Of a DNA stretch of 64,000 nt, positions 26,580 to 40,100 are shown piece after piece. The stretch's first letter is position 1. Every line of letters starts with the position of its first letter. Below the pieces are notes generated by a model that was not told the origin of the DNA, did not search any database, and saw only the letters and a list, made by a program, of their open reading frames with translations. This DNA is from Melastoma dodecandrum (lineage: Eukaryota > Streptophyta > Magnoliopsida > Myrtales > Melastomataceae), in the NCBI GenBank assembly GCA_029817715.1, contig JARUPY010000533.1:1632001-1696000 (forward strand), given 5' to 3'. The position numbers and the translations under genes were made by a program.

Positions 26580-26690
26580 AACCCTAAAAACCTCGAACGC
26601 GAAAGGGACGCCGGACGTGGCCCAGTCTGGTGGGCCCATCTCAACATGGCTTCCCTTTCAATCCGGCCCATGAAGTTTGGGCCCCTTAAT
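26580..26690 (-). promoter_or_regulatory. NAC alpha promoter: telobox plus three site II motifs
   Basis: On the plus strand AACCCTAA at 26580-26587 and GGGCCCA/GGCCCAT-type motifs at about 26631, 26665 and 26678 lie 75-180 bases upstream of the minus-strand start. This combination is typical for plant translation-apparatus genes; activity is inferred. Confidence 0.6.
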
Positions 26691-28115
26691 CCCCGTGGAT
26701 ATTGATCGCATCTTCCCGACCCAGAAGTGCAATATCCTTCCACCGGGAGCTAATCCCGTTGCAGCCAGCAGTTTCCCATGAATTTGCGAGGCAAAACATG
26801 AATGTGAAAGCATTTGGTCAAAGAGTTCTTCAGGCTGCAGCTTGAGGCAAATGCAAGTGAGGTAACAGGGAACATCCCGGCACTTATTGTTCGGCCGGAG
26901 ACAATCGACAATCGGACTATTCAGCGTTGTAGAAGTAAAAGGCACATGAGAGACTGGTTTCACGACACGAGCAAGGAATGCTATTCTGGGACGATAGTAA
27001 TCCAAGCAAAGCCTCGGAGCGCTGGAGAATCCATGGATTGCACAGTTGCTGTTTCAGTTTGAAAAAACCTTTGGGTCATGGATCCCTACATAAGGAGGAG
27101 CCTATAGATAAACTCAAACTCGGTTGACGGATATATCAAGGTATTGATCGGTTACAACCTTCAATCACACTATATTTTCATCGTTCGCTTGATTTTTGAG
27201 TACAGCCCGGTCTTCATCATTTTTCAAAAGGCAGCGGGTCTGAATTTCGCTTGGTTAAGACTACGATATGTTGTAAATGCTCGTTGGATTTTGAGTATCA
27301 TTCGAACTCCATCATAGATACTGTTTGAGGACAAGTGTCACAAAATTAAGAAGTCAATTGGGAAATGACATGACATAAATAAACATAGTAGACTAAGGTC
27401 ATTGATATTCTAGAAAGTAGAAGAAATTCACTATACAAATATGATTCTTACAAAAATTATAGGAAATGTCATAATTACATATATTGTAAGCTACGCAATC
27501 ACAGTATGAAATTGAGTTATTTTGTTTTTAGGTGATGTTACTTTTGCTTCTCTAAGTAAACTCTGCAAGCATCTACGTAGCTTTTGTAAGTATTACCCAT
27601 GATTAAGCATTATGTATTTTACTCGTATACGACGACCACATCCACATCTCGTACCATATTTCACGTTCCGTATTCGTTTGTAAATATTTCGAACGTGTTT
27701 ACCAGAGCCATTCTTACCATTTCAGCAAAGCCATACATTATATTAATGGCCAGAGAAAGCTAAACCGAAAGAGGCAGTAAAACTGACCCTGGGGTAGGGC
27801 AGTTATATCTACCCACCTTAATGCGGCAAAATGTTTGCTCCCATTTCACTAGGAAATGCCACACACCACAATGGGAAGACTGGGCTAGCAGAACAGAAGC
27901 ATCTCGATAATCATTCACAAAATCTGAGGCAGATGTAATATCGTGTCACAAGAACGTTCAAAGGAGAATCTGTTGTTATTCTTTAGCCTATCCAATTAAC
28001 AGTGGCACAGGATACAGTAAAACCTTCGAACAAAAGTAGGAAACGGCATAAAGAATCATGAGAACCCAGTAAAACCATACCATCATTCATAACCATCGGC
28101 GCCGGGGATCTATCC
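26691..28115. other. Intergenic, AT-rich, no gene recognised
   Basis: Between NAC alpha and ELC, I find only short ORFs without family signatures. The last few hundred bases (to 28115) are likely ELC 3'UTR. Confidence 0.5.
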
Positions 28116-29387
28116 CTAGTTCACATAGTGTTGCTGCACTCTGGCGGCCATGTGAGCAACCTGTGCCTGCATCTGCACAGCCCTGACCTTAATCCCGGTC
28201 GCCCTATGGAAAAACTGCTCCCGGGATAGCAACCTTACACTCCTCAGATACTGATCAAAGGGAACTACCCCTTCCTGTGCAGCCTTATCCAGAGAGTAGA
28301 TCGTGTCCTCGATCGCTAAATCCAATGCCGTGCACTCCAACATCTGCTTAGAGAGCCCGTCCGCGCACTCGAAAGACTCGTCTAGCTTGGCGTCACCCCT
28401 GCTGCCGCCCCTCTTGCTCGCCGCAGCCTTCGCCTCATTATCCCTCAACCATGAGTCCAGCACATCGCAATTCATCAAAACCACCTGCAGCATCTGCTCC
28501 AGCCCTTCCTTCTCGCCCACCATCTCCGACGCCCCTCTCCCCAACTCCTCCTCCCGCATCTTCAAAACCCCCTGAACGCCCAACAACCCTTCCATCTCCG
28601 CCTCGCGGGCCTTCCTCATCGCTGCCACATCCCCGTGGACGGCCTCGACGAGCTTCCCCACGGCATTCCTCTTGAAAACCTCAGCGGGATCCTCCGTCGC
28701 CCGACCAACGGCGCTGCCGCTGCCACTACCCGCATGCGAATACGGTGAGGGCGGATAGGCACGAGGTGGGATGGCGGGCCTTGGCCCGTGGTAAGAGAAA
28801 GAGTCGTTCCTCCCGGAATTGCTAGACATGGGGGTAGAATTGGGGGAGGGGGAGGGATTAGGGTTAGGAATAGGAGGGGAAGAGGGGCGGCGCTGAGAGT
28901 AGAGAGGGGGGTCGCGGGAGAAGGTGGAGGAAAGGTTGCGGGCGAGGTCGACGAGGTTAGAGCTAGGGTAGACCCAGTTCTGGAGGTAAGGGAGGGAGAC
29001 GAGGCCGGAAGGAGTGACGTGGGGGTGGGGGCGCTTGATGATCATGTCTCGGGTAGGGTTGAGGTAGACGAGGGGAGGGTGGCGGGGGTAAGACTCGAGG
29101 AGCCAGATGGAGAGAGGGAGGTTGTAGGTGAGTCCCTGGAAGGGCATGGGGATGGTGCCGTGGGCTTGGAGGAGAGGAAGGGATCGGCCGTCGTTGTGGG
29201 TGAAGGAGGAGACGGAAGGCGAGAGGGAAGGGAAGGCAGATAGGAGGGAGAGCAGGTGGTGGCGGATCAGCCACTTGGTGTCCTCGGCGTAAGGGAGGGA
29301 GTTCGGCCCCCGCTGCGACAGCACCGTCGACAGGAACTGCTGCGTCTGCTGGGGGTTCGGCTGCGCGTTGCTCGTCGCCGTCGCCAT
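28116..29387 (-). CDS. ELC: ELC/TSG101-VPS23 homologue (ESCRT-I, ubiquitin-binding)
   Basis: ESCRT-I subunit that binds ubiquitinated cargo on endosomes. Intronless, as in Arabidopsis ELC; 423 residues from the ATG at 29387. The UEV domain covers about 15-150 ([40 protein letters not shown], then [16 protein letters not shown] and [17 protein letters not shown]); it is a catalytically dead E2 fold. A Pro/Ser-rich linker follows, then a coiled coil at about 225-310 and a C-terminal steadiness box ([38 protein letters not shown]). An upstream ATG at 29594 in the same frame adds 69 low-complexity residues; I rejected it because the family starts just before the UEV domain. Confidence 0.95.
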   Translation of the reverse strand: MATATSNAQPNPQQTQQFLSTVLSQRGPNSLPYAEDTKWLIRHHLLSLLSAFPSLSPSVSSFTHNDGRSLPLLQAHGTIPMPFQGLTYNLPLSIWLLESYPRHPPLVYLNPTRDMIIKRPHPHVTPSGLVSLPYLQNWVYPSSNLVDLARNLSSTFSRDPPLYSQRRPSSPPIPNPNPSPSPNSTPMSSNSGRNDSFSYHGPRPAIPPRAYPPSPYSHAGSGSGSAVGRATEDPAEVFKRNAVGKLVEAVHGDVAAMRKAREAEMEGLLGVQGVLKMREEELGRGASEMVGEKEGLEQMLQVVLMNCDVLDSWLRDNEAKAAASKRGGSRGDAKLDESFECADGLSKQMLECTALDLAIEDTIYSLDKAAQEGVVPFDQYLRSVRLLSREQFFHRATGIKVRAVQMQAQVAHMAARVQQHYVN

Positions 29388-31869
29388 GACGGTCGATCTA
29401 TGCCGTACTTTTTTCCCTGTGTTTAGAATAGGGTTGGATCGGATTGATGGCCGATCGGGGGGTGGAGGAAGAGGAAGCGGAAGAGGAAGGGGAAGAAGGA
29501 TAGATGAAGAGGGCGGACGCGGATGGAAAGCGTGTACCAGGTTCTTCGGGTTCCGTCCGGGGACGTTAGTTTTGTTTCGCGACCAAGTAAACAACCATCT
29601 TGTCCTTGGTCGGGCGGGGCGCTTACTTCTAAGAATTTAATTGATAATTACATCATCTCTGATATTGTCCAACTTTTTGGCCAAGAAAAGAAGAAATTTT
29701 TAAGTATATACGCGTTGATGTTGACGGACTGATTGATGAAGGTTATTGTTTTCAATCCGTTAATATGTAATAGCAAATTCTTTATTCAGAGGCTATTCTG
29801 GTAACTTCGTAACCGACATTCGGTAATCTCATCCCACACCTGTCCCAAGGACAAATCCTTGCAAACGTCACACACTTAACTAAGAAAGTCAGATCTCACG
29901 CCCCAATCACTCTAGACACCAGGCCGCCACCGGCCAAATGGTTCATAAAATCGGGGATCCCCGGCGGAAAGTATAAGACGACCCACTTTTTATGCTTGGA
30001 TGCATTTTCAATACGGAGAAGGGACGACAAGCGCACACACATCAGACACCTTTTCCTCCACCCAAACAACCATGCTATTACAGAAAGACAATGCGCCAGT
30101 TCATTAGCCAATAATGACCTAGTTGCTATAATTAGAAAATAAGGTGAGATTCATTCTCCAATTACACAATACAAAAGAATGGAGGACTTAATGACGAGGG
30201 ACACCCGCGAAGGTGAACTTACTTCTGTTGGGGTCATTACTCCTGGAATATAGTGTTGCTGTCTTGGGTTCCTGTCAAAACGTCCTAATATTCAAAGAAA
30301 AACAGAAACAGAGTGGCATGAAGAGATAAACATCTTGCAGCACTACGACATCACAACCTCAAACGCTGAAAAAGAGAGCCTCAGTAGTGAAAGCACGCAA
30401 CGTAACTCGACAACAAATGCGGCATGAGAAACTTGGCCGCAGCAGCTATTGCCTTCTGGGCATCAGTAAAGTTCAAGATGGTACCAACTTGGTCAAATTC
30501 TAACGAAATGTATCAACGAAGACTCAAGCCTCCGCACTCCTATTCACGAAAAAGTTTCAACCGAGACTTCAATCCATAAACACCGAGCCTATGTTCCATC
30601 CTAGATAAACACTATCTCGTGAGGTGAAACAACATTCACAATTTTATTTTCCACAAAGCAAAACTAACCGAGAGCTCCTTGGGAGATGTTAAGATCTCAA
30701 ATCACAGTTTAACAGATGTCCGAGAAAAGATATCGGCAATTTGACTTACTCCTAGCATCACTGCAGGGTGATCTCGAACCAACTGAGGCAAAAATATGTA
30801 CATATTTTCAGAATCAAGATTAATTGAAGCGTCATATTAAACAACAAGCCTTAATGAAAATTAGAGAAGGTAATGAACCTCCAAAACACCTGGAGTGGAC
30901 ACCCCGATTTCCAGCTACCAAAAAAAAAATCACCACCACAAAACAAGGAAATCATCGGATACAAATGAAAAAAAACACTAAATAAGATTTAAGCACAGAC
31001 AACAGAAATGCCGGCTATCAACGCAGCACAAGCACCTTCCATCGCCACCTCCGCACTACACAAACAAGCAACTATCAGAACCACCGACAGGGAAAAAAAC
31101 TGATAAGCACACAAAGAAGAGGCAAAGATCCGCGACCAATCGGAGCAAAGGCAAGAGATGACGCCGGACATTTCTATCCGCGCAATAGTACGGTCGACTG
31201 GAGAAACAGTCGATTGACACGCCAAGCAGCTAACCCTGGAAGGCGGACGAATGCGCGATTTCAAGTCTGAAGGCAGGGGGGCGGCGCCGCTCGCCGATGA
31301 GGCCGTATCCACAAGAGCGCGGCTCACTCCGACGCCGCCCGAGATATTTCTTCGCTTGGCTTCAGCATTTCGGTTTTCGCGCCCGCGCCCCGCAGTTTAC
31401 ATCCATACCCATTAAGCAATTCTGGATCCCGTTCCGAACCGTAAAATAACCATCGCTATTTCGTTCGAATTATGCCAACCGGAGAGTCGTAGATTTAATG
31501 GGCCGAGGGCCGAGTCTCGGCCCGTGGGGAGGTTTCTCTAAAGTGCCAATCACAGTGTCTGTGGGTACGTGACCGACCAATGATATATCGCCACGTGGCC
31601 ATGCAGTCTTTCACCTCCTTCAAATACGCACGGGTGGATGAGCTCCCCGAGGCCGTCGATCGCCTTCGATTTCGATTCCATTTCTTGTTCAGGTTTGGGA
31701 CTTATGCTGTTGGGATCGTGTTGGGCTTCGTGCCGATTCCTGGATGTAGTAGTTGATCGCTTTGCGTCGATCTGTTGTTCGATTCATTTTTTTTATTTTA
31801 ATTGGAGAGGGGCGGTGAATTGGAGAAAAGAATGTTAATTTTGTTTTTGACACCGGAAAGTTTGACGGC
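29388..31869. other. Intergenic region with a possible minus-strand non-coding or short-ORF transcript and the NC2alpha promoter
   Basis: At about 30990-31330 the minus strand has an open stretch with Ser/Ala/Arg-rich, transit-peptide-like composition, but it opens at GTG rather than ATG, and I could not recognise downstream exons. A small upstream ORF (ATG at about 31371) ends by overlapping that GTG. Site II-like GGGCC motifs near 31498-31530 probably serve the NC2alpha gene. I support no protein call here. Confidence 0.35.
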
Positions 31870-33730
31870 ATGAGGAAGAAGCTCGACACTCGATTCCCCA
31901 ATGTAAGTCGTTAATTTTTATGGCCTACTCTGGGAATATGTTCTGTGGTAATATTAGCTTCAGCTGAAAGATTAGAAGTTAGGCGGGGTGATTGGGTGTG
32001 GGAGCTCTCGATTTGGTTGATCAGTAGCGCAGGGACCATTGTATCGGGTTTTTGTTTCATTTGATGTTTGAAATTTCGGTTGGGTGTTTAGTAGTCATCG
32101 ATTGGGTGTTGTTGTTATTTTCCTTGGGAGGGCTCAATGTTGTGAGTTTATTGGGATACATGAGTGAAAGGGTGTATGGGATTACCCTACATGTGAGCGA
32201 ATACCGTGGTTGCGGCAGCAGATCGAATGGATGGGTGTGGTCTAGTGGAGCATAGGAAAGAAGTGATTTTGCTGATGTGCGCTATTGGATTTGGCCCAAT
32301 TAGATTTGACTGTGGATTCTAAGTCCGCATCGCATTTTGTCGTTAGAGCTCTTGTTCACCGTGAGATTTTTCAGAATGTAGTTTCACCTTCATTTTTTTA
32401 TGGATTTTGTAAGCTTGATTAAACTTGATAATGGCAGGCACGAATCAAGAAGATAATGCAAGCAGACGAGGATGTGGGTAAAATTGATCTGGCAGCCCCT
32501 GTTTTGGTTTGTAAGTGCAGCAAACATTCTTGCTAACTTCTCGTTTTGCAGTGGAATGTGCTCCCCTAATTTTATTTCCCGAACGATCTCCCAGCCAAAG
32601 CCTTGGAATTGTTTCTGCAAGACCTCTGTGACAGAACTTACGAGATTACACTTCAGAAGGGAGCAAAGACAGTGAACTCGGTGCATCTGTAAGTCATTTG
32701 ATTGGCGATAATTGGCTTCTCTTGGCTAGTTTTGGTTGTTGAAATCCTTATGTCTTGATGGCGTTCGAATCATTCTTACTGCTTCGTTTCTATATGAAAA
32801 ATTCCTCCTCTGTTGTATCCTTGTTACCTGGTCGATGAATTATGATCCCTCAATTTCTTCTGATTTAGGAAGCATTGTGTACAGAGCTACAATGTGTTTG
32901 ACTTTTTGAAGGATATAGCGTGCAAGGTTCCCGATTATAGTCACGGTCATGGCCATGCACATCCAGATGCTGCTTCTGATGAAAGAACAGTTTCAAGGAG
33001 GAGGTTAGATTGTCGACGGCTTTGCTACTTTCACTTTCTCTTCCAGTCTGCCTGAATAAGTTCTGATTGCCACTTTTGAAACATGTTCAGGAAGGCAGTC
33101 GGCGATGATGGTAATGAGATTGATGATGAATCAAAGAAGAGCAGGACAGTAAGTTTCTTACATCGATTTAGCATGGTGTTTAGCTCCTCCCTCCATTACC
33201 CGCTCAGGCAGTCACTGTGTGTCTTTTCCGCTATTTAATTGCAGGCTGAAGTGGGCCACGCAAGCGGCGGTAGAGGTAGAGGACGAGGAAAAGGAAGAGG
33301 TCGTGGCCGTGGAGGTAGGAATATGGAAAGGGAGACTGTACACTGCGAGACTGAATCCAAGTCTGCAACAGCTGCACTACCTTCTATCAAGAACACAACC
33401 GACCATGCAACCATTCCTGATCTCAAGGCGGAGTCCGGGAAACCCACAGGGGAAACGATCCCGGCGGCTGACTCTTCCAATCCCCATGCACAACCATTTG
33501 ATCTAAACACATGCTTGGCCGAGAACGAGGCAAACTCCAACAAAACCCCAGCCACCACCGTTGTGACAGAAGAAGCTACTGCGGAGGTCCAAGACGAACT
33601 CTACCCAGGCTGGTCACTTTCTGAGGTAGACAAGATGGCAATCGGCCCTCTTCAACTTGCAAACATGAAGACGACGAAGACTATGATGAAGAAGGCTGAC
33701 GGAGGATGTCCCGATCATGGCATCGGTTAG
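31870..33730 (+). CDS. NF-YC11: NC2alpha/DRAP1-type histone-fold corepressor (NF-YC11/DPB3-1 group), altered C-terminus
   Basis: Histone-fold subunit that pairs with NC2beta/Dr1 or NF-YB-type partners on TBP/DNA. Six exons: 31870-31902, 32438-32510, 32595-32688, 32869-33003, 33091-33148, 33245-33730; 292 residues. The histone fold is at about 8-85 (RFPNARIKKIMQADEDVGKI, SKALELFLQDLCDRTYEIT, LKHCVQSYNVFDFLKDI). It is followed by an HGHGH stretch, a basic KRR-type signal, an RG-repeat tract (GRGRGRGKGRGRGRGG) and the conserved ELYPGWSLSEVDKMA near the end. The family ends in an acidic DEDYDEEG tail. That tail is present at 33670-33699 but in another frame, so this reading frame runs on into a basic tail ending at 33730. 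Confidence 0.9.
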
Positions 33731-35483
33731 TTTTTCAATTTATCAGGTCATAAGAGGGGGTGGGGCGGCGACCAAACTAAACGGCATAGCCAAGTCAATT
33801 GCCCTGTTTTGGCGCGCCTGGGACAGTAGTTTAGTCATAGCTTGTGTTGGACTAACGTTAGTGCATCTGGGTAAGATTATTGACATCCGTCACTAATAGA
33901 AAAACAAAAGAAAACTCAAGAACTAAGAAAACAAAGCATCTTCACGAGTTTGGTAGCATCTCACTTGGTAATAGAATAATAAATAACATGCAGTGGGATC
34001 GAAATGTTGTCCCTCTGAATTTTCACAGCTTCCTTATGATCATCAACCGTGATTCTCAGATAAGATTAAAAAAAAACACCCACCACCTCGAAGTATTCTT
34101 TCCTGATTAGGATAATGAAAAATCAAGGGGGGAAAAATCGAAAGATTACATGTGACAGGCTCGTAGTGGGTTTCCATGAGGATGTGAACTCCTATTTCCT
34201 TTTCCTTTTAGGGAGTGGGGAGTGAGTGGGAAAGGAGATGATGAAATTCATATCGTTTTATGATGCTGGAATTTGGAAATTGTTCTCAGTGTCTGATGCG
34301 AAACATGCATGTTTTGTCCCACTTTTTAATTAATTTATTTTTTTTGGCATATGGGCCAAGTAGATCATGTAGTTTCCTTCTTGATGACTTCATCCATGAT
34401 TGAATGTGACAGCCACTCAAATTATATATGCCCACTCGGCACGTATCTTTGCATGCCCTCTTCCTTTTAGCCTATGATTGATCATATAATAACCATACCC
34501 ACATGAAAAATTGGAGGATAGGGAGAGATTGTCGTTGTTGAGCCACATAAACCCAACTTGGCACGCGACACAGAATCGATTCCATTCCTATTTACTCCCA
34601 TGTCTTGAACAAGTGATTTATCTACTTATTCTCTTGTGAGGAATACAATTCGAGTTGACAACTACAAGGTGTTAATTTACATTAGCAAAAAGAAAAAGAG
34701 AGAGAGAGATTCAGGGTAGATTGATATTCGAATTTATTAAGGTCATCATCCTCCGAGAATGTTCTCATTCTCTTGGTTAAAGTCGCAACTTGAGATTTTT
34801 CCTTCACTTGGTCTCCTCTTGGTCACTATTAGTCCACGAAACTGTGCGGCCGAGACGAGCCTGGCCGTGTGCTTACTGAAATCTCCACAAGCTTTGGAGA
34901 GAATTCGAAGATATTCTCCTCAGGCGGCCAAGGACAATGTTGCGTATATCGTCTGAATCCAAACCAAGGGGTTGTCATAATCGTGGTTCAATGGACATAT
35001 TCATGTTACTTGATCACCGGATCCTCCTCATCCACGGAACAGACACAAAGGGACACGTACAAGACAAGGTAAACATCAGCATCCACTCTCCTATGTCGCG
35101 TTCTCTTCTTCCATCTGAGATAATATGAATCGGATTCAACTTTAGATTCGGACAGGCTGAACAAAGTTGGTCTCCACCCTTGTCAGGAATCTCGACAGCA
35201 TGGCGTCCGACTAACGAACTTCTGCCCTATGTCACGGCCACGTCGCTCCGATTTGCCGACAATCGAAAATCGCTCTTACCGTAGAACTTTTTTTCATTTC
35301 TTATCGATTTTTTCATCCGTTACAAAATTCATAAAGGTTGGGGGGAGGGTCTATATCACATTCCAAAGGAGGAGCCAAATTTCAAAAACAAGAAAGAAAG
35401 GGCAGGAGATAAAAATCCTGAGGTGAAAAGACCAAAAAGCCAGTCCGTCGCTCCTTTTTTTTTTTGGAAACGGTTAAAGGTCG
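33731..35483. other. Intergenic, no gene recognised
   Basis: Between NC2alpha and the WAT1-related gene. Low-complexity stretches (a GA-run near 34698-34709) but no coding signal, RNA gene or mobile element that I can support. Confidence 0.5.
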
Positions 35484-37116
35484 TTAGTATTTCCCTTCTC
35501 CTTGAGTCATTTGAACAGGGGCGGTCTTGTCCGATGCGACGGGCACCGCGATGATGACCGTGGAGAGGTCTGCCTTTTGCAACTCTACCTCGTTCCCTTC
35601 CATGTCCTCCATTATCGTAGGAGTCAGCTTGTTGCCGTTTTGTTGTAATGGTAGGGACCAACAACCTTTGACGGCTTCCGGGATCTCCTGGATGCTTTGG
35701 CCGTCCTCGTCTCGCCTCTCCTTGTGCTTTCCCCAGAGGACCGAGTAGAGCCCGACCACTATAAGGGCGGCTCCTAGTACTCTGTGGTTGGGGATGTGAG
35801 CGTTCGTTAGTGTGATTGGATTTACGAGCTTATTAGGTTGGGATGGATTAGTAATGGAAAGGCTTGAATGTTCGTACCCGCCAAGGTAGATCGTTTCCGC
35901 GAGGATGAACGAGCCCATGATGGCGACTATGATCATCATCAAGGGGCTGAACGCGGTTGCGAACACCGGCCCTCTCTTCTTGATCACTATCCCTTGCACG
36001 TAGTATGAGATGCTGGACGTCACAATCCCCTGTTTTTTCAGAACATGGTATCGATTAGTAATGCAAATCCTTAGGTGTTATAGTTGGAGAAAATGCTGTC
36101 ACGGTGTCTTTTTTTTTCAGTTTGAACTTACGGCATAGGCTGCTGCGAGAAGGTTCATGTCCCACCCGACCTTCCATGCACCGGGCTTCCGCTCCATCAC
36201 TAATGTCACCGCGCTTGCTTGGAGTGTCCCCACAAAGCATACGAGCGAGGTGAGGGAGAGCTGGTGGTTCCTGTACGTCTCCAGGGCCTTGGTCTGGAGG
36301 ACGAACAAGGAAGCCCATGCAAAGGTCGCGATGATGAGAAGGATCGAGCCGAGGAACCAGTCCTTATCCGAAACGGTGGAAGTTTGGATGGTGGTGTCAG
36401 ATGTTGATCGTGCATGCATGTGCTTTGTCCACACCATCTCAACCAGGGGACCTTTGTACAGAGTCATCAGCATAGCTCCGGCCACAGTCACCACCGTGCC
36501 GATGATCTTCGCCTGGCACTTCACCTTCTTCAGGTTTATCTTCTCCATCCTTTGCGAAACAACAGAAGAGATTAGCGGTTTCGTAATCGCAGAATTTTAA
36601 ACAGGTTACATTCGGGTTCCATTCTCTGCTCTTACCGGAATATGACAGCCATCACGAAGGTCATGGCAGGGAGCATGTTGCTCATCGCGCAAGAGAAGGT
36701 CGGGGAAGTCAGCTTAAGTCCGGCGTAGTAGAAGTTCTGATCGATCACCGGCCTATACGATCACACCAAACACATTCAAATCAACCAACAAGCTCGACAA
36801 GCCTCAGTCGATCATTTCTTGATCAAAGGCACAAGCATTGGGGTGCTTACCCAAGGAGGGCGAGGGCGAAGATCTGCATGAAAACAGGGAAGGTGATGCG
36901 GGGCTGCTTCTTCCTCTCGAAGACGAGGGCAAAGGGGGCGATGACGGCGGTGGCGAAAGCATGCCGGTAGACAACAAGGACGTAGTGGCTCATCCCGTGG
37001 TTAAGGGAAACCTTGGTGATGATGTTCATGCCGGCGTAACCGAACTGGAGGGAGATCATGGCGAAGTAGGGCTTCGCGCCCTCGAGGAAGTTGTTGAGGC
37101 TCTTGAGCCTATCCAT
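35484..37116 (-). CDS. WAT1-related (nodulin MtN21/UMAMIT) EamA-family transporter
   Basis: Plant EamA/DMT-type membrane transporter; relatives move auxin or amino acids across plasma or vacuolar membranes. Five exons: 36851-37116, 36636-36752, 36132-36549, 35878-36029, 35484-35781; 416 residues, normal size. Ten predicted membrane spans in two EamA repeats: repeat 1 includes KPYFAMISLQFGYAGMNI, HYVLVVYRHAFATAVIAPF and NMLPAMTFVMAV. Repeat 2 includes WFLGSILLIIATFAWASLF, VTSSISYYVQGIVIKKRGPV, FSPLMMIIVAIMGSFILAE and VLGAALIVVGLYSVLWGK. A hydrophilic C-terminal tail of about 85 residues follows. Substrate cannot be told from sequence. Confidence 0.92.
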
Positions 37117-40100
37117 TACTCTGCTAAAAATGCTAAAAACTACTACTACTTCTTGCTATCAAAGTGCTAAAAACTGAGGGGTGCACTAAACTGAGAAGTT
37201 TTTGCCGCTCCCTAAGGAAGAAGAGGGGGAGAGTGGGGCTATTTATATGATAAATATTTATGGAATCTGATGACATATTTCAAAAATGAAAAAGAAATAT
37301 GATAAAGATGAATTAAAGTATGGGGAGGGGGATAAATTCTTTGTGGAGACAGTATTTGCAGATAAATTCACTTCTAACAGTGACCTTTTGTATGTATGAA
37401 TTTTCAACCTATTCATTTGGCTTCTGGGTAATAAAAACCGTTTCCACTGAATGTCAACTTATACTTTTTTTTTTAAAACCGGCGTTTGTTCTTAAATAGT
37501 GGTATTACATAAGTGAATATGTACTGCAAAAGCAGCATTTATTCTTGCCTCATTAAGGATTAAGAAGCCAGATTCCATTTCCTCAACTACGCTTTGCCCA
37601 GTGACTATGTGGTTAGGCATTAATGCTATGTGAGGCAGGCGAATCTCTTCCGGGTGACCTAAGCTTGAGTCCTAGAGGGTTGGTGCTAATCAAGGGCCTT
37701 CTTGCCATTTCGTCCAGAGGTAACCGGCGGTGTCTTCCAGCATCTCTCGCTTGCGGAACACTTGCCTCGTCTGGACCTTGTCGGGATTTAGACATTTCTC
37801 GCTTTCTTTCTCATTATCACTGTCTGCATTTTAAAGAGTTCAACCCACGCGGACACCGATTGCTAATGGAATAGACGCGTGTCCACTGTGTCGGACACGC
37901 TTCGACAAGCGACCTACGACCGGTCCGGACCAAATCAGGCATCTTGAGCTCGGGAAGTCTCTGACAGACGTTAAAGCCAACCGGGAAGGGATCCTGTCCC
38001 CTTTGAATCTGGAAACAAATCCAGCACGCCCCATGACAAATCCGCGAGGGGGATTGGACGCTTGCTTGGTCAAGGAAAGGAAAAGAAACATGGAGAAACA
38101 AAGCAAAAAAAAAAAAGCCTCTTTTCTTACATCCACCAACTAGTGACAAATCCCATACCAGAATGATTTCAAACTTGTATCCTCCACGCCTGTGTCTTCT
38201 CCAGAAAGATCAGACAGTGGAACTAGAGATCAACCCAACTCCTAACCTTGCTTGCCTGCATTTTCTCTTGTACTGGTCCTGGGAAATTGACCAAACCCAG
38301 TTTGTAATAAGCATGTCCAATGTTCTTCTAATAGTCCTACATTATTATTAGCTCCCATACTAAAAACCCAGCAGCAGAATCTCCTGTAATTTGAAAGTAT
38401 AATAATTAGTGATCTATACATGTGTAAAAGACATCTGGAAGTGGTAGACTACTATACTGCTTTATTGGGAAGTTCTTTTTTTTTTTAAAAAAAAAGAATT
38501 AAAATGTGGATGAATAAGCAGAGTCCAACTTCCACCCTATTTGCCAGTACCCCAGTTGGCCACTAGGATCTCACTTCTCCTTTGTCATGTATTTCATTTC
38601 CCCTTTTTCCTTTTTCTATAACATAAAAAATTAGATAAAATATTTTATTTGTTATTAGTGATTGTTGCTTTCATATAGGGTTGTAAGCATTGTGCAGAAC
38701 AGAAGCTGTTTTGTCCACAGTTTTAGCAGAAAACTCGGGTCACCTCCTTTCTTTTCATATTAAAGGAGAAGCATATTTGTTTCTATATAATATTTCCATA
38801 GGTGTTCATGAATGAACGAGTGATTGGTTCCGTGTTTCAAGAATCACTACTCCAAGCCCAAAAATCTATAACTGGCTTTTCAAAAATATATATCTTGGGT
38901 GCTCACGTCGGCATGTATCGCCCACTATCTTCGTAACTACAGTGCAGGGCATTTTCTTTCTACACTCCACTACTTGGTAAAGATGCAAGCAATCGAGGCC
39001 TCCTTTTCTTACATCCACGGCAAGGAATATGTCATTCCCAGGTAAGTGGAAACAATCTCGAATGGGGGACAGAATTCAGATCCACGCAGGTGTAAAATCT
39101 GCCAGTAGTGCCCCTCCGAGTGGCACAGATCAGGGCAAGAAGAGAAAAGAATCAGTCTCCCGAGAGAGAGCTTTGTCTTTCACATGTGGGAGAAAAAGAA
39201 ACTTTACCCGTGCCGCGCGCATATCACATATCGATAGATAGTAAGTATGCTCTAAACGGAAGCCACCGGACCGTTGATATTATGATATTTTTACTGTTGT
39301 AGTTAGTTTATATTTTATGCTTAGAATAAGATATTTAGGAGATTTGGGTTTTTTTTTATATTTTTAGGTTATAAATAAATCTCTTAAGCCATTTTTCATA
39401 AATAAAATTAGAGCGTATTTTCGCTTCTGCATATCCATACCCATACCAAAATAAATATATCCAACAAGAACAAACGGAACCATCTCTTACATCATGTTCT
39501 TTTAAACCACTCCTTAAGACGATCGAATTTGCAAGCTCTGACGATTCTCATTCACCCCCATCGGCAGAATGATCTGCTTTTTCATCAAGGTCGATCATTT
39601 CCGATGACCCGGAACCAAGAATCTGGTCGTCCCATCCGAGGCTTTGGGCTTTTTCTTTGTTTCCTTTTTACTTGTTTAATCAAAACGCAATCCTCTCCAA
39701 TCATGCAATCGTCTCATGCCTTATAGAACAAAAAGGGGACACAAACGCACGGCCGTGTCTTCTTTCCTTCTCCACTTTGTTGACTGCAAAAAAACTTTGG
39801 GTTCAATGATTCAGAAAAAAGAAGAACACCTCTCCATATAAAAACATGCACACGCACGAACACACCCATACATGAAAGAAAAAGGGCGGGATCAAACTCA
39901 CACTCACTGTTCCGGTCAAAGATCTTAAAGCATCTCTCTTTTTGTGGTTTGTTGTTTTGATAGTTTTATAATCACTCAAGCGGAGATGAACCAGCACGAA
40001 AGTGAAACACGTTTTATGAATGGCTCTCATTATAGCTTAAAGAAACATGGGGGAGTGGAGTCGAGCCGAGTGCAGGCGTCGTTAGATTTCGTGTTCCGAT

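Noticed and set aside
28788..29243. Plus-strand Gly/Arg/Val-rich frame over ELC
   Set aside because: Antisense shadow of the GC-rich ELC coding region.
29388..29594. Upstream in-frame ATG extending ELC by 69 residues
   Set aside because: Low-complexity Pro/Leu/Ser sequence, not part of the TSG101 family; the ATG at 29387 fits the usual start.
30989..31327. Minus-strand frame resembling a short organelle-targeted protein
   Set aside because: Opens at GTG, no recognised conserved core, and no downstream exon found; not enough to call a gene.
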